Shown: positions 14,932-24,556 of the stretch, in pieces
How the letters are laid out: each line of letters starts with the position of its first letter
Numbering within the stretch: position 1 is the stretch's first letter
Source of the DNA: a virus
Virus record (IMG/VR): IMGVR_UViG_3300046713_000149
Span: 1 to 43,006 of that record
Length of the DNA stretch: 43,006 nucleotides
Strand: one strand, 5' to 3'
Notes under the pieces: generated by a model
Told to the model about the DNA's origin: nothing
Seen by the model: only the letters and a program-made list of their open reading frames with translations
Database searches by the model: none
Made by a program: the position numbers and the translations under genes

Positions 14932-14934
14932 TCC

Positions 14935-16125
14935 GTGCTCTACCGTCCGCGCATATGGCAGGGACAGCCGTGGCCCGGCGAGCCGGTCGAGATCAATCGC
15001 TCGCATCCTCTGGCGCGTGCCGTTTCGTGTGTGGCGCTGTTCGGCCAGAACGGTCGGGTGCGGACGCTGTTTCCGAACCAAAGGAGAAGCCTTGGCACAG
15101 TAGACCTGCAGGGTGCTGCGACAATATCAAAGGCCGCCAAGGGCCTGGGTCTGCGCTGCACTGCAAACGGGCAATTCTGGGGAAGCCCGGCGTTCACCAA
15201 TCAAACGAACGACGCCGCGATGACATACTCGCTGCCGGCTGTCGGCAGCATTCTGGTCCACCTCACGGCATCGCACGCTGCGAACAACAGCACGTTTCGG
15301 TATCTGTTTGAGATGGGGCCGGACGGGCTGTTCGGGGCGCAAAACGGGTCTTTCGTTCTGCTCCACTATAACGACAATACTATCTATTTCGGCTGGACGG
15401 CGACGGTTGCCAATCGAGCGACCTATTTGAGCACCAGCGCAACCGATCCTTACGGTGCCGGTGATACGTTTACGATCGGCGGTTCTTGGTCAGCCAGCCA
15501 GACGCGGCTTTATTGCAAGGGGCGTTTTCTCGCGAACAATACGAGCGCGCCGACGCCATGGAGTACGGCAGGTTCATATCTTAAGGTCAACGGCGAAGTA
15601 ACCTTTTTCAGCAATATCCCGTTTACACAGGCCGCAAACAACGGCGCGGTCTATTCATTCGTGATCTGGGATCGCGTCCTGACGGACGCCGAGTTCGCCG
15701 AGGCAAATGCCGACATTTACGCTTTCCTGCGTCCCGTCAAACGGTGGCGCGGAGCCACGCTACCGCCGAGTGGCTTCCCTGTCAGTATCACCGAAACCGG
15801 CGCTGCCGCCGACGCATTCTCGGTCACCGTCACGCGCTCCATGGCGATCGCCGAGGCCGGGGCGGCAACGGACGCCGCCGCGCTCACCAGCGTCCGCAGC
15901 ATCGCCATTGCCGAGGCCGGCACCGCAACCGACGCATTCGCCCTCACCAGCACCCGCGCCGTCACGATTGCCGAAACCGGCCTGGCAGCCGATGGCGGCA
16001 CGACGACAATTCGCATCCCCATCGGGTTGCTGGAGAGCGGCACCGCGCTCGATACGCTGGCGGCGACAGGAGGAGTCGGCCCGCCGCCGAGCGTTCAGCA
16101 AGTGCAGGCGATAGTGATGCCGTGA
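14935..16125 (+). CDS. LamG-like adsorption protein with C-terminal tandem repeats
   Basis: A 396-residue protein from GTG 14935. Residues about 75-265 look like a concanavalin A/LamG-type sandwich: AMTYSLPAVGSILVHLT, FTIGGSWSASQTRLYCKGR, GAVYSFVIWDRVLTDAEFAE, the last being the typical LamG end (xxIWdRaLtdaEi). Residues 280-370 carry about five imperfect repeats of roughly 22 residues built on xIAEaGxAtDAfALTSxR. The repeats are alanine/threonine rich and may form a repetitive stalk. It probably binds a host or environmental surface sugar. No catalytic residues are expected in this fold. Confidence 0.75.
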   Translation: MLYRPRIWQGQPWPGEPVEINRSHPLARAVSCVALFGQNGRVRTLFPNQRRSLGTVDLQGAATISKAAKGLGLRCTANGQFWGSPAFTNQTNDAAMTYSLPAVGSILVHLTASHAANNSTFRYLFEMGPDGLFGAQNGSFVLLHYNDNTIYFGWTATVANRATYLSTSATDPYGAGDTFTIGGSWSASQTRLYCKGRFLANNTSAPTPWSTAGSYLKVNGEVTFFSNIPFTQAANNGAVYSFVIWDRVLTDAEFAEANADIYAFLRPVKRWRGATLPPSGFPVSITETGAAADAFSVTVTRSMAIAEAGAATDAAALTSVRSIAIAEAGTATDAFALTSTRAVTIAETGLAADGGTTTIRIPIGLLESGTALDTLAATGGVGPPPSVQQVQAIVMP

Positions 16126-16135
16126 AGGAAACACG

Positions 16136-17644
16136 ATGACGATAGCCAACGACATCATCTTCCTGTCGCTCCGCAACAGCGGCGTCAACGGCATCGGCCA
16201 GACGCCGATGCCCGATGATGTCAACGACGCGTTCAAGGTCATGAACGCCTGGATCAACGAGCTGAACCTCGAGCGGCGCGTTGCGGGTAACACCATCATC
16301 CTGCCGACGTTTTCCGATCTCGTAACCGATGTCAGCTTCTGGACGCCTTACGAGCACGTTCTGCTCACCTCGATGTCGGTGCGCCTGCGGCAGATTTATG
16401 CGCTGCCGCCGGTTGACATCGATGTCATGCTCGCCCAGAGCGCGCTGGCGGCATTCAGCGCGATCAACCTGCAGCAGATCAGCGCGCCGGATATTGATCC
16501 GTTTACGCCGCTGTCGCTGATTTACATGGCGTTGCGCGCGGCGGGCCGCATCAACGACAAGCAGGGCGTCTCGCCGGCATCGCAGGATGTCAGCGAGGCG
16601 CATTTGCTGGCAGTCGAGATGTGCGATGAATGGACGCGCGAGCGGGCCGTGCGCGTCATCCCCGGCAACCTGCCTGATCTGCGGGATCTGAATGCGCCGT
16701 TGCCGACGCTGGAACACGGGCACCGCAACGCTATCGTCCTGAACCTCGCGGTGCGCCTGCGTGACCTCTGGGGTCAGGAGGTGCCGAAGACCTTGCAGGA
16801 TCGCGCCGACCGTGCGCTGCAGTTGATCCAGGCGATCAACATGCAGCAGATCGCGCCGATCGTCCCGGGCACACCGACGACGGTGCGGCAGATGGTCGTG
16901 CTCGCGCTGCGGCTGGCCGGGCGCATCAACGACACCCAGCGGGTATCCGACACCAGCGCGGACATGAACGACGCGATGAGCCTGATGGCGATGATGATCG
17001 CGCAGTGGCAGCGCAAGCGATGGCTGATCTGGAACGAGGCCGAGGTGTCGAAGGTCAGCACCGGCAACCAGTGGTATTCGATTGGCCCCGGCCTGGATTT
17101 CAACACTGCGCGCCCCGACCGCATTCATGCCGCGTGGTGCAGGATGAAACCGTTCGCGGGCCCGATGGCGGTAGATCTTCAGTTGCAGATCATCGAGTCC
17201 AAAGAAGACTGGGCGACGCTGACGATCAAGGATCTTAAATCCATTCCGAGCGCGCTGTTTTATGACAGCGCTTTTCCCCAGGCGCGCGTTACTTTCTGGC
17301 CGATGCCTCCGGCTGGCGATTACGAGCTGCACATCGTGGTTAAGGCTCAGTTGCCGGTGCTCGGCTCGCTCGACACTGCTGTGTTGGTGCCGCCGGAATA
17401 CACCGATGCGATCGTCAGCAACCTCGCGCTGCGCATGATCGTGGCGAGCCCTGGTTCCAGAGCCTCTCCGGAGCTGCTGGGGCAGGCCAGGAGCAGTCTG
17501 AGCACCATCCGGCTGGCCAACAGCCAGATCCCCCAGCTGGGCCTCCCGGCGATCCTGGGAGGTATCGGCGGGGATGTGTCGAGCTGGGTCGGCAAGGGGC
17601 TCAACCACGCCTGGACGACCGGCGGCACATGCGTATTGAGTTAG
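16136..17644 (+). CDS. head-to-tail adaptor, P22 gp4-like, with triplicated helical domain
   Basis: P22 gp4 docks onto the portal and begins the tail. The C-terminal half (residues 248-400) matches that family: VRQMVVLALRLAGRINDTQR, MSLMAMMIAQWQRKRWLIW, then RPDRIHAAWCRMKP, LIKDLKSIPSALFYD-type and FWPMPPAGDYELHIVV motifs. The first 50 residues of that unit occur twice more upstream, at residues about 2-50 (IIFLSLRNSGVNGIGQTPMP) and 125-175 (SLIYMALRAAGRINDKQGV). The protein is therefore about three times the core helical unit, whereas P22 gp4 has one. SD: AAGGAAAC before ATG 16136. Confidence 0.85.
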   Translation: MTIANDIIFLSLRNSGVNGIGQTPMPDDVNDAFKVMNAWINELNLERRVAGNTIILPTFSDLVTDVSFWTPYEHVLLTSMSVRLRQIYALPPVDIDVMLAQSALAAFSAINLQQISAPDIDPFTPLSLIYMALRAAGRINDKQGVSPASQDVSEAHLLAVEMCDEWTRERAVRVIPGNLPDLRDLNAPLPTLEHGHRNAIVLNLAVRLRDLWGQEVPKTLQDRADRALQLIQAINMQQIAPIVPGTPTTVRQMVVLALRLAGRINDTQRVSDTSADMNDAMSLMAMMIAQWQRKRWLIWNEAEVSKVSTGNQWYSIGPGLDFNTARPDRIHAAWCRMKPFAGPMAVDLQLQIIESKEDWATLTIKDLKSIPSALFYDSAFPQARVTFWPMPPAGDYELHIVVKAQLPVLGSLDTAVLVPPEYTDAIVSNLALRMIVASPGSRASPELLGQARSSLSTIRLANSQIPQLGLPAILGGIGGDVSSWVGKGLNHAWTTGGTCVLS

Positions 17645-17654
17645 GAACCAAGCG

Positions 17655-20600
17655 ATGAACGACCGACCGGGTTATCCGTGGTCCGAGGGCGACCAGCTCT
17701 TCGCTGCCGAGCTGAACGCCGCCATTGCCAACGCGGGCGCGATTGCTCTCGGCACGGCGGGGAACCAGATCGCTGCTGGCACCTACGGAACGGTTCCCGA
17801 CTACGTGCAGCTGACCGGCGCGGTCAGCTGGACCGGCTCGACGGTGACAATCGACGGGCACAGCTTCACGGCGTCTGATGCCGGCAAGTGGCTGGTCATG
17901 CCGGCTGGGGGTGTGGGTGGCGGGCCTGCGCTCGTGCAGATCACGGGCGGCAACGGCTCGGCGACGGTGAGCCCGTCAGCAACGGTGCCATTCTCGGGGC
18001 TGACTACGTTCGTCGGCGGCCCCAACGGCACCCCGTGGAATATCGATGTTCTCACACAGGGTGCGGGCGGCTCGCGCGTCGGCGATCGGCTGACGCTGGT
18101 CTCAACAGATCCCGCGCCTGCGATCCGCCCGGCGACTTTGCAGACCACGATGACCAGGGTGGTGAGCGCGAGCATCCCGGCTCCTGCGGGCTGCTTTGGT
18201 TCGATATCCGACGGGAGCGGTGGCCCCGGCACCATCTTGGTGCTCACTTCGGCACCCCCTGGCACGATCTTCCCCGGTGGCGCGGTGACTGGCCCAGGCA
18301 TTGCCGCAGGCACGCGGATCATCAAGCAGACAATCGTCCCCGATGCGGGCGTGGACGGCAGCGGCAACCCCGTAGCCGGGCCTACATGTGGCGCAGGCAC
18401 TTATACGGTTAACATCTCGCAGCTACGCACCGACAATTTTACGACGATCACTTATGCGGGTTCTGGCGGCCCGGTCGGGCCTGTGCTGCTGCGCGGCACC
18501 ACCGGCTACGGTCGGCGGGTGGTGCTGGCCGGGAACGTCAATGCGGGTGGGTCGCTCGATCCGCTCGTTTCGGACAACGCAAACCCTCTTTACATGCTGA
18601 ACCCGGCGGCGGGCGCGGACACCGGCTCCTACTGGTTCGATGTTGACGAGCCCAACGGCGAGCCGGTCCTGGCCAATCCGGAGACGATCACCTACCCGGC
18701 GCGGTGGTCAGCTGGCGCTAACACCATCACGCTGGACAGCGGGCAGGTCAGTTCGCTGGTGATGTCATCCATCCACGTCGGCGCGACGATCTTCTGCACC
18801 GACGACAACAATCAGGTGGCGTTCCCTCCCCGCACGCAGGTAACGGCAATCGACGCTCCGTCACTGACGATCACGGTGTCGAACGCGGCGATATTCGACA
18901 ACGGCGACAGCGGGCCGCAGCCGGTCGATTTCAGCGATAACAAGCACGAGCTGTCTTTCGACGCGACGTTTGGCTATAGCGCGACCACACCGGTTTTCAC
19001 GATCACGGCGACCGCTGCGCTCCCGGCGGGAACAGCGGTTGGACAGGTGATCTACGGCCCCGGCCTTTCCGGCGGCGATGATCCGACCAACCCGCTGGCG
19101 AACACCACCATCACCGCTATCTCCGGCACGACGGTGACGATCTCTCGTCCGACGACGCACGCGGCAACCACCGCCGTCACGTTGCGTACGGTGCCCTACC
19201 TGACCGGCGCGGTGGTGAAGCTCAACCTTGTTCCCGCCGTGATCGCCTTCGCTGACTGGGGTGCTTACACGGCGGTGCCGGTGCGCCCGTTCACCGGCTT
19301 TCCTGTCACGCGCCGGAACCTCGCGGGTGGGCAGGACGCGGTCGATTTCACGCTGGCGATCCATCTGGGGACGGGCAACATCGACGGCGCGGTCGCGACG
19401 GCTCCCGCCTTTGTCTCATGCGGCACCGACAACGCGCCTGCGCTTAACGCGTGGATGGCGGCGGTGCGGGATGCACAGGCAACCGGGGTCGGGGTAGAGG
19501 CAATCCTGCCCCCCGGCGGCTATCTGGCGATCGGCGGCATCAACGCACGCAGCGTGGACGGTAACGGCACGACTTTGCGCGTTTCCGGGGTACAGATTCA
19601 CTCTGCATGCCCTGCCCCGCTAACGCGCGCGTGGGATGCGTCGGGTTCGCGCCAATATAGAATGGAGGGCGATTTTGTTCTGCTCGGGGACAAATGGTTT
19701 CCCCCCGACATCGGCCTTTTGTTCGCACGGCCAGACGTAAACACCCCTTGCGCGAATCTCAGCCTCAATGATGTCAGCGCCAACGGGGCATTCACTTTTG
19801 CCGCAACCTATTGCGCGAACATGGAAGGCTCGGTCGTCACCGGCATGAGCAGCGGCAACAACCACCCGTGGATCGTGACCGATCCGCCTCCCGATCACCC
19901 GAACGACAAGCGGATACTAACACTTACATTCGGCAAGGTGATCGACGGCGACAACAGCTATAACAAACTGGACTATCCGCCTTTCCAGACGCACGCCAGC
20001 TTCGTCGGGTTCCTTGAGGACAACGGTGCATCGGCCTGTGCTGGCGGCGCGGTGCCCTACAACGTCGTCGGCTGCGGCGGCTACAACGCCAGGGCCGGCT
20101 ACGCCGCGAGCTGGTCCGCGCCCTCGATCTTTTTCTCCAAAACAGGAGGCTCCGACCTCGACATCCACTGCGAGGTGGAGACGCTCGCCGACGTGATCTT
20201 CATGTGGGCGCGCAGCAACAATGTCGTTTCGTTCGGCGGCAGCCGTTTCAACGATCACTCTTGTTACGCCACAAATGCCGTCTTCGCTTATGACACGGGC
20301 GGCAAATTTGGTGTGTATGTCGATGCGTTCAGCGCGGCAAATTCGAGCGTCTCTGTCGGCCCGGCGGCGGCCACCATGCAGGTGTTCGCTGACCATCAGG
20401 CTTTTTCCGGCGCGCTGGATTGGCACGGCAATATCCATGTCGGTGGCGTACTCAAGACGCAGGTGCGTAATTGGGTCCGCAACTTCCCCGACGACCGCGA
20501 AGGGCTGCTGACTCTCGGTGATGACAAGACCAACTACAATGCCGACACCGTCAACACCAGCGCGCTTGTCGCGGGCAGTGCGATCGTGCAAGGCGATGCG

Positions 20601-22268
20601 ACGGTGTCGGGGACGGTATATGCCGGCGACGGGCTGGTGCTGGGCGATCTCGGCTTCCCGACGGGCACGCTGAAATTCGACGGCACCAACATCACCGCCA
20701 CTAAGCCGATTAGCCTGCCGACCGGCTCTGTCGCGGTGACGCAGGCTCCCGGCGACAACGATACTTCCGTTGCCACCACCGCGTTCGTGCAGGCGGCAGC
20801 AGCCGGGGCAGGGGTCGGTGCGTTCCTGCCGCTGAGTGGGGGCACGGTTACAGGCCCGACTACGTTCAGTGCTGCACTGAACTATACCGCCACTGGCGGC
20901 AGCGTGGTGCGCGCGGCGCAGGCTCGTGCGGCTGAGGTTATCAACGTCAAGGATTTCGGTGCAGTTGGCGATGGGGTGACCAACGACCGCGCCGCCATCA
21001 ATGCAGCGATCACTGCCGCTAATTCCGGCAACATCAAGACAGTGTATTTCCCGGCATCGGCTAATGCCTATATGGTCGGGTCGAGTATCGCGCTAGCATC
21101 GAATATCACTCTCTACGCCTATCCCGGCACGGTAACGGTTAAGATCACCGGAGCGAACGCCTCCAGTCCTGTCCTGTTCACGACGGGAGCAGGGGTTAGC
21201 AATGTCATGGTCTACGGCTTGACCATTGACGGCAACGTCACCGGTCAAACCGGGGGCGGTGGAGTTAACAATAACCACCTGATTGTCAGCATATTCCACT
21301 CCAATGCCGTTATATTCGATCACTGTGCGTTCCAGAACACCAATGGCCTGCCAGTGCAATTTTCCACACTTTGTAGCTACTGCGGCCTGCGAAATTGTAC
21401 ATTCACTAATATATGCCAGACTTGGCAAGCCAGTGGTTTGTTGTCGAACACGCATCCGGCTGCGGTGTTCATCGACACTGTAGAAGGTGGCAGTATCGGC
21501 AATTTCGTGGAAAGCTGTCTGTTCGCGAACCTCGGTGATGATGCGGTAGACGCGTTTTACCAGACCGCATTTTCGATGCGTGGCAATCGTGCGTTCCTCA
21601 ATGGTTTACAGTGGGCTGGCACAGGCGCGGGTTGCGGCGGTCTTTTTGCCTTTGGTTGTCGAGGCTCGCAGATCGTTAACAATATCATCTGGGGCTCTAC
21701 AGAAGGCGGGATCGACGTAGCTGGAGAGATTGACCTGTTGATTGTTGGCAATCAACTCTATCAGTGTGGCAGTGCTGGTATTCAGATTGGCACCGGGGCC
21801 GCATATGGCATTACCACCGGTAGCCATCACGTCGTAATTTCTGGCAACATCTGCAAGAATGCGGGGAAGTATGGGACCTATCCGCTCGGTTCCGCCGGTC
21901 TAATGTTTCTACGCGGCAGCGGCTCCAGTGGGCCTATCGCGGATGTTGTGATTACCGGGAACACGTTCTCGGATGATCAGACGACACCCACGCAGGAGTA
22001 TGGCATCGGCTCGTTTGATAATGGTTACGGTTTTCCGACGCTGACTAATATCATAATCGATCTCTCCAACCACATGGTTGGCAATGTTATCGCGCCGTTC
22101 GGCGGCGGGATACACTATGCGATGGATGCTACCGTGGCCGGGTGGGGGACGCCCAGCAATGGGGTGCGCGGATCATTCAATGCGGCCACGGCTGGGCTGT
22201 TGGAAACGGCGCAGAAGCTGGCGCAACTAATCGCAGACCTTGAGACAACCGGGTTGATTGGCACATGA
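17655..22268 (+). CDS. giant tailspike/fibre with two pectate-lyase-type beta-helix regions
   Basis: At 1,537 residues this is the largest protein. The N-terminus (residues 1-60, PWSEGDQLFAAELNAAIANA) is a fibre-anchoring type start. A beta-rich stem follows to about 590. The first right-handed beta-helix entry is near 592 (DNAPALNAWMAAVRDA, then ILPPGGYLAIGG). A linker with LPLSGGTVTGP lies near 1058. A second entry at 1096 (NVKDFGAVGDGVTNDRAAIN) is the classic Pectate_lyase_3 signature. The C-terminus has many beta-helix rungs and closes with FSDDQTTPTQEYGIG. Such spikes bind and often cleave surface polysaccharide; catalytic residues cannot be assigned by eye. SD AGGAACC precedes ATG. Confidence 0.85.
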   Translation: MNDRPGYPWSEGDQLFAAELNAAIANAGAIALGTAGNQIAAGTYGTVPDYVQLTGAVSWTGSTVTIDGHSFTASDAGKWLVMPAGGVGGGPALVQITGGNGSATVSPSATVPFSGLTTFVGGPNGTPWNIDVLTQGAGGSRVGDRLTLVSTDPAPAIRPATLQTTMTRVVSASIPAPAGCFGSISDGSGGPGTILVLTSAPPGTIFPGGAVTGPGIAAGTRIIKQTIVPDAGVDGSGNPVAGPTCGAGTYTVNISQLRTDNFTTITYAGSGGPVGPVLLRGTTGYGRRVVLAGNVNAGGSLDPLVSDNANPLYMLNPAAGADTGSYWFDVDEPNGEPVLANPETITYPARWSAGANTITLDSGQVSSLVMSSIHVGATIFCTDDNNQVAFPPRTQVTAIDAPSLTITVSNAAIFDNGDSGPQPVDFSDNKHELSFDATFGYSATTPVFTITATAALPAGTAVGQVIYGPGLSGGDDPTNPLANTTITAISGTTVTISRPTTHAATTAVTLRTVPYLTGAVVKLNLVPAVIAFADWGAYTAVPVRPFTGFPVTRRNLAGGQDAVDFTLAIHLGTGNIDGAVATAPAFVSCGTDNAPALNAWMAAVRDAQATGVGVEAILPPGGYLAIGGINARSVDGNGTTLRVSGVQIHSACPAPLTRAWDASGSRQYRMEGDFVLLGDKWFPPDIGLLFARPDVNTPCANLSLNDVSANGAFTFAATYCANMEGSVVTGMSSGNNHPWIVTDPPPDHPNDKRILTLTFGKVIDGDNSYNKLDYPPFQTHASFVGFLEDNGASACAGGAVPYNVVGCGGYNARAGYAASWSAPSIFFSKTGGSDLDIHCEVETLADVIFMWARSNNVVSFGGSRFNDHSCYATNAVFAYDTGGKFGVYVDAFSAANSSVSVGPAAATMQVFADHQAFSGALDWHGNIHVGGVLKTQVRNWVRNFPDDREGLLTLGDDKTNYNADTVNTSALVAGSAIVQGDATVSGTVYAGDGLVLGDLGFPTGTLKFDGTNITATKPISLPTGSVAVTQAPGDNDTSVATTAFVQAAAAGAGVGAFLPLSGGTVTGPTTFSAALNYTATGGSVVRAAQARAAEVINVKDFGAVGDGVTNDRAAINAAITAANSGNIKTVYFPASANAYMVGSSIALASNITLYAYPGTVTVKITGANASSPVLFTTGAGVSNVMVYGLTIDGNVTGQTGGGGVNNNHLIVSIFHSNAVIFDHCAFQNTNGLPVQFSTLCSYCGLRNCTFTNICQTWQASGLLSNTHPAAVFIDTVEGGSIGNFVESCLFANLGDDAVDAFYQTAFSMRGNRAFLNGLQWAGTGAGCGGLFAFGCRGSQIVNNIIWGSTEGGIDVAGEIDLLIVGNQLYQCGSAGIQIGTGAAYGITTGSHHVVISGNICKNAGKYGTYPLGSAGLMFLRGSGSSGPIADVVITGNTFSDDQTTPTQEYGIGSFDNGYGFPTLTNIIIDLSNHMVGNVIAPFGGGIHYAMDATVAGWGTPSNGVRGSFNAATAGLLETAQKLAQLIADLETTGLIGT

Positions 22269-24556
22269 AAGCACTCCATCGTCTTGCGCTGTTGCTGGCC
22301 GCGTGTCTTCCTGCTGCGGCGTATGCGGCCCCACCCGCTGCCTATTATGATGTGAATGGGCAGGGGGCTGATCCTACGGGCGTGGCAGACTCCACCGCTT
22401 CTGTGCTGGCCGCTGTAACCGCCGCCTGCGCCACGACGCCTCCGACACCGGTATTTTTCCCGCCTGGAAATTATCTGTTTAACCGCAACGTGCAGGTGCC
22501 CTGCGATGGCTTGCGGATATACGGAGCCGGTCCTGTGTCGCGGCTGGTAGCGGGCGTCAATGCGGCGCAGAACGGGCTGTTCTTCTATCTGCTCAATCGC
22601 ACGAACGTCTCGATCGATCATCTGGGGTTTGATGGCTCCGCATCGACGGTCGGCGGCGATGGCGCTTTTATCCTGACGCAGGGCGCGACCGGAACTCAGA
22701 TCACGGACAACTATTTCACCAACAATCGGTATCTTATCGTTTCAGCATCCACTAGCAGCGGCACCAATCTCAGCCATAACCGGTGGCATAATGTGAGCAC
22801 TTGGCAGCAGACGTTGCCGACATGGACGATAGGGACGGCTTACACCACCGGCCAACTGGTCGTGAGCAACGCTGGCGCGGCGCTTTACACGCAGACCGCG
22901 GCAAGTTGCACGTCGGTTGCACTGGGCCTCGGGCCGGTTGGGACAGGCACGGGCATCGCCGACAATACGTGTCTGTGGAATTACGTGCGGCTGCAGTATC
23001 TGGAAACCAACTCTTTCGGCGGCGGCTCGAACAACAGCTTTGACGATAACTTCTTTGATTGCTGCATCGGCGGTGATCCCATCGACATGGGCGATCAAAC
23101 CAACCTGCATGTCGTTGGCAACCGCGTCGTCGGCAACAATCAAGGCTACGTGCATGGGACATCCGGCGCCGGTTCGGGGCTCTATGTGATCGCAACAACA
23201 TCGGCGGGCAGTGTCGGGACCGTTATTGCCGATAATTATATCTATGGGTTGACCGGCAACGGGCTTGATCTCGGCTGTATTTCGCGGGCTACGGTTACGG
23301 GCAACATCGTCATTAATAGTGGTGGCGCTGGCTCGGCGCTGTACGCCCTGAGCAGCGTGCCTTGCACCAACAAGCAGGTGGCCTACACCGGCAACGTGTT
23401 CATGAACAGCTATCAAGGCGTTGCGGGACAGGTGGCGTTGACGACAAACGCGATCACGGCGGCAGGCAACAACGTGCTGCATTTCGCGGCGACGACGGGC
23501 GTCGTGGATGGTTATTTTATGTTCGACAACCAGAATGGAGCTACCGTGCCGGTTGGAGCCAGGGTGGTGTCACACACGGGCACGACCGTCACGTTGTCGG
23601 TCAACGCGATCGGGAGCGGGGTCGGCGGCGCACAGGCGCTGTTATTTCTCAATCGATATCCGCGACCGCCAGCCCCCAACTCTGGCATTTCTCTGGGTTG
23701 TGTAGGAACGCCGGGTAGCTGTCCTGCTCAGGACAGCATTGTGATCGCGAACAATATTCTGAGTGATGATCAGACTGCGCACACTCAGTTGTTTGGGGTT
23801 GGCACCACTGGAATTACCACCGCCAACCTACGCATTTCAGAAGATAACGCTTTTGTAGGAAACACGAGTGCTGCCTTAAGTGCAGGAGCTGTTTTTGTCG
23901 ATGGCGGAACAGGAAGTAACTCATGGAATTGTGCTCCTGCGCAAAGCACGGGCAACGCCGCCAACGGGGCGTTTGGCAGCATGGCTTGTGGCTTTGCCTC
24001 GGTAGTTACAGCCACTGGGGCTACTGCCCGCGCAATGGGAACCAATTTAAGCGCCGCTGGTGCTTATAGCGACTTGGCTGGATATGCGGTGCAAGATTTT
24101 GGTCGTTTAGGCTGGCAGGGATACGGTAGCGGGGATTTCTCGGTTACCGGAGATGCTCAGATAGGCCGCAGCGTTCTTCGCGGCACTGGTAATACTACGG
24201 CGGCCATTCGTTTGACTACGAACAACGCAACGCCAGCCACCAATAACTGTTATAACATCGGCGCAAATCGCGCGGTCCCTATCACCATCACCGTGGCGGC
24301 GATCGACAACACCGCGCACACGAACAGCGAGACGTGGCTGAACTGGGGCGGCTTGTTGACGCGGCCTGGTGGCTCAACAGCAGTTACCATGCAAGCCACG
24401 CCTACTCCGATTACTACTGGCACGGTTACGGGCAGTGCGATCTCGGTCACGGCGGACACCGTCAATAATTGCCTGAACATCTCGTTCACGCCGCCGACCG
24501 GCAATACAAACACATGGAACGTGGCAGCCGAGATCAAGTCAACGGAGGTGCAGTGA
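22265..24556 (+). CDS. signal-peptide-bearing beta-helix protein, depolymerase-like
   Basis: 763 residues, starting in ATGA. The N-terminus MKALHRLALLLAACLPAAAYA is a textbook Sec signal peptide with an AYA-A cleavage site, which is unusual in a virion spike. Next comes the Pectate_lyase_3-like start (YYDVNGQGADPTGVADSTAS, then FFPPGNYLF). Long beta-helix rungs follow, with many N-rich turns (GNRVVGNN, ADNYIYG, VTGNIVIN). Residues near 500 (ILSDDQTAHTQLFGVGTTG) are paralogous to the end of the upstream 1,537-residue protein. The last 150 residues are a beta domain with YNIGANRAVPITITVAAID. It may be a periplasmic/secreted depolymerase or a spike whose signal-like start has another use. Confidence 0.8.
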   Translation: MKALHRLALLLAACLPAAAYAAPPAAYYDVNGQGADPTGVADSTASVLAAVTAACATTPPTPVFFPPGNYLFNRNVQVPCDGLRIYGAGPVSRLVAGVNAAQNGLFFYLLNRTNVSIDHLGFDGSASTVGGDGAFILTQGATGTQITDNYFTNNRYLIVSASTSSGTNLSHNRWHNVSTWQQTLPTWTIGTAYTTGQLVVSNAGAALYTQTAASCTSVALGLGPVGTGTGIADNTCLWNYVRLQYLETNSFGGGSNNSFDDNFFDCCIGGDPIDMGDQTNLHVVGNRVVGNNQGYVHGTSGAGSGLYVIATTSAGSVGTVIADNYIYGLTGNGLDLGCISRATVTGNIVINSGGAGSALYALSSVPCTNKQVAYTGNVFMNSYQGVAGQVALTTNAITAAGNNVLHFAATTGVVDGYFMFDNQNGATVPVGARVVSHTGTTVTLSVNAIGSGVGGAQALLFLNRYPRPPAPNSGISLGCVGTPGSCPAQDSIVIANNILSDDQTAHTQLFGVGTTGITTANLRISEDNAFVGNTSAALSAGAVFVDGGTGSNSWNCAPAQSTGNAANGAFGSMACGFASVVTATGATARAMGTNLSAAGAYSDLAGYAVQDFGRLGWQGYGSGDFSVTGDAQIGRSVLRGTGNTTAAIRLTTNNATPATNNCYNIGANRAVPITITVAAIDNTAHTNSETWLNWGGLLTRPGGSTAVTMQATPTPITTGTVTGSAISVTADTVNNCLNISFTPPTGNTNTWNVAAEIKSTEVQ

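Noticed and set aside
15962-17608. 548-codon leftward open frame
   Set aside because: Antisense to the gp4-like adaptor and LamG-like genes, arginine/histidine-rich shadow composition, no start signal.
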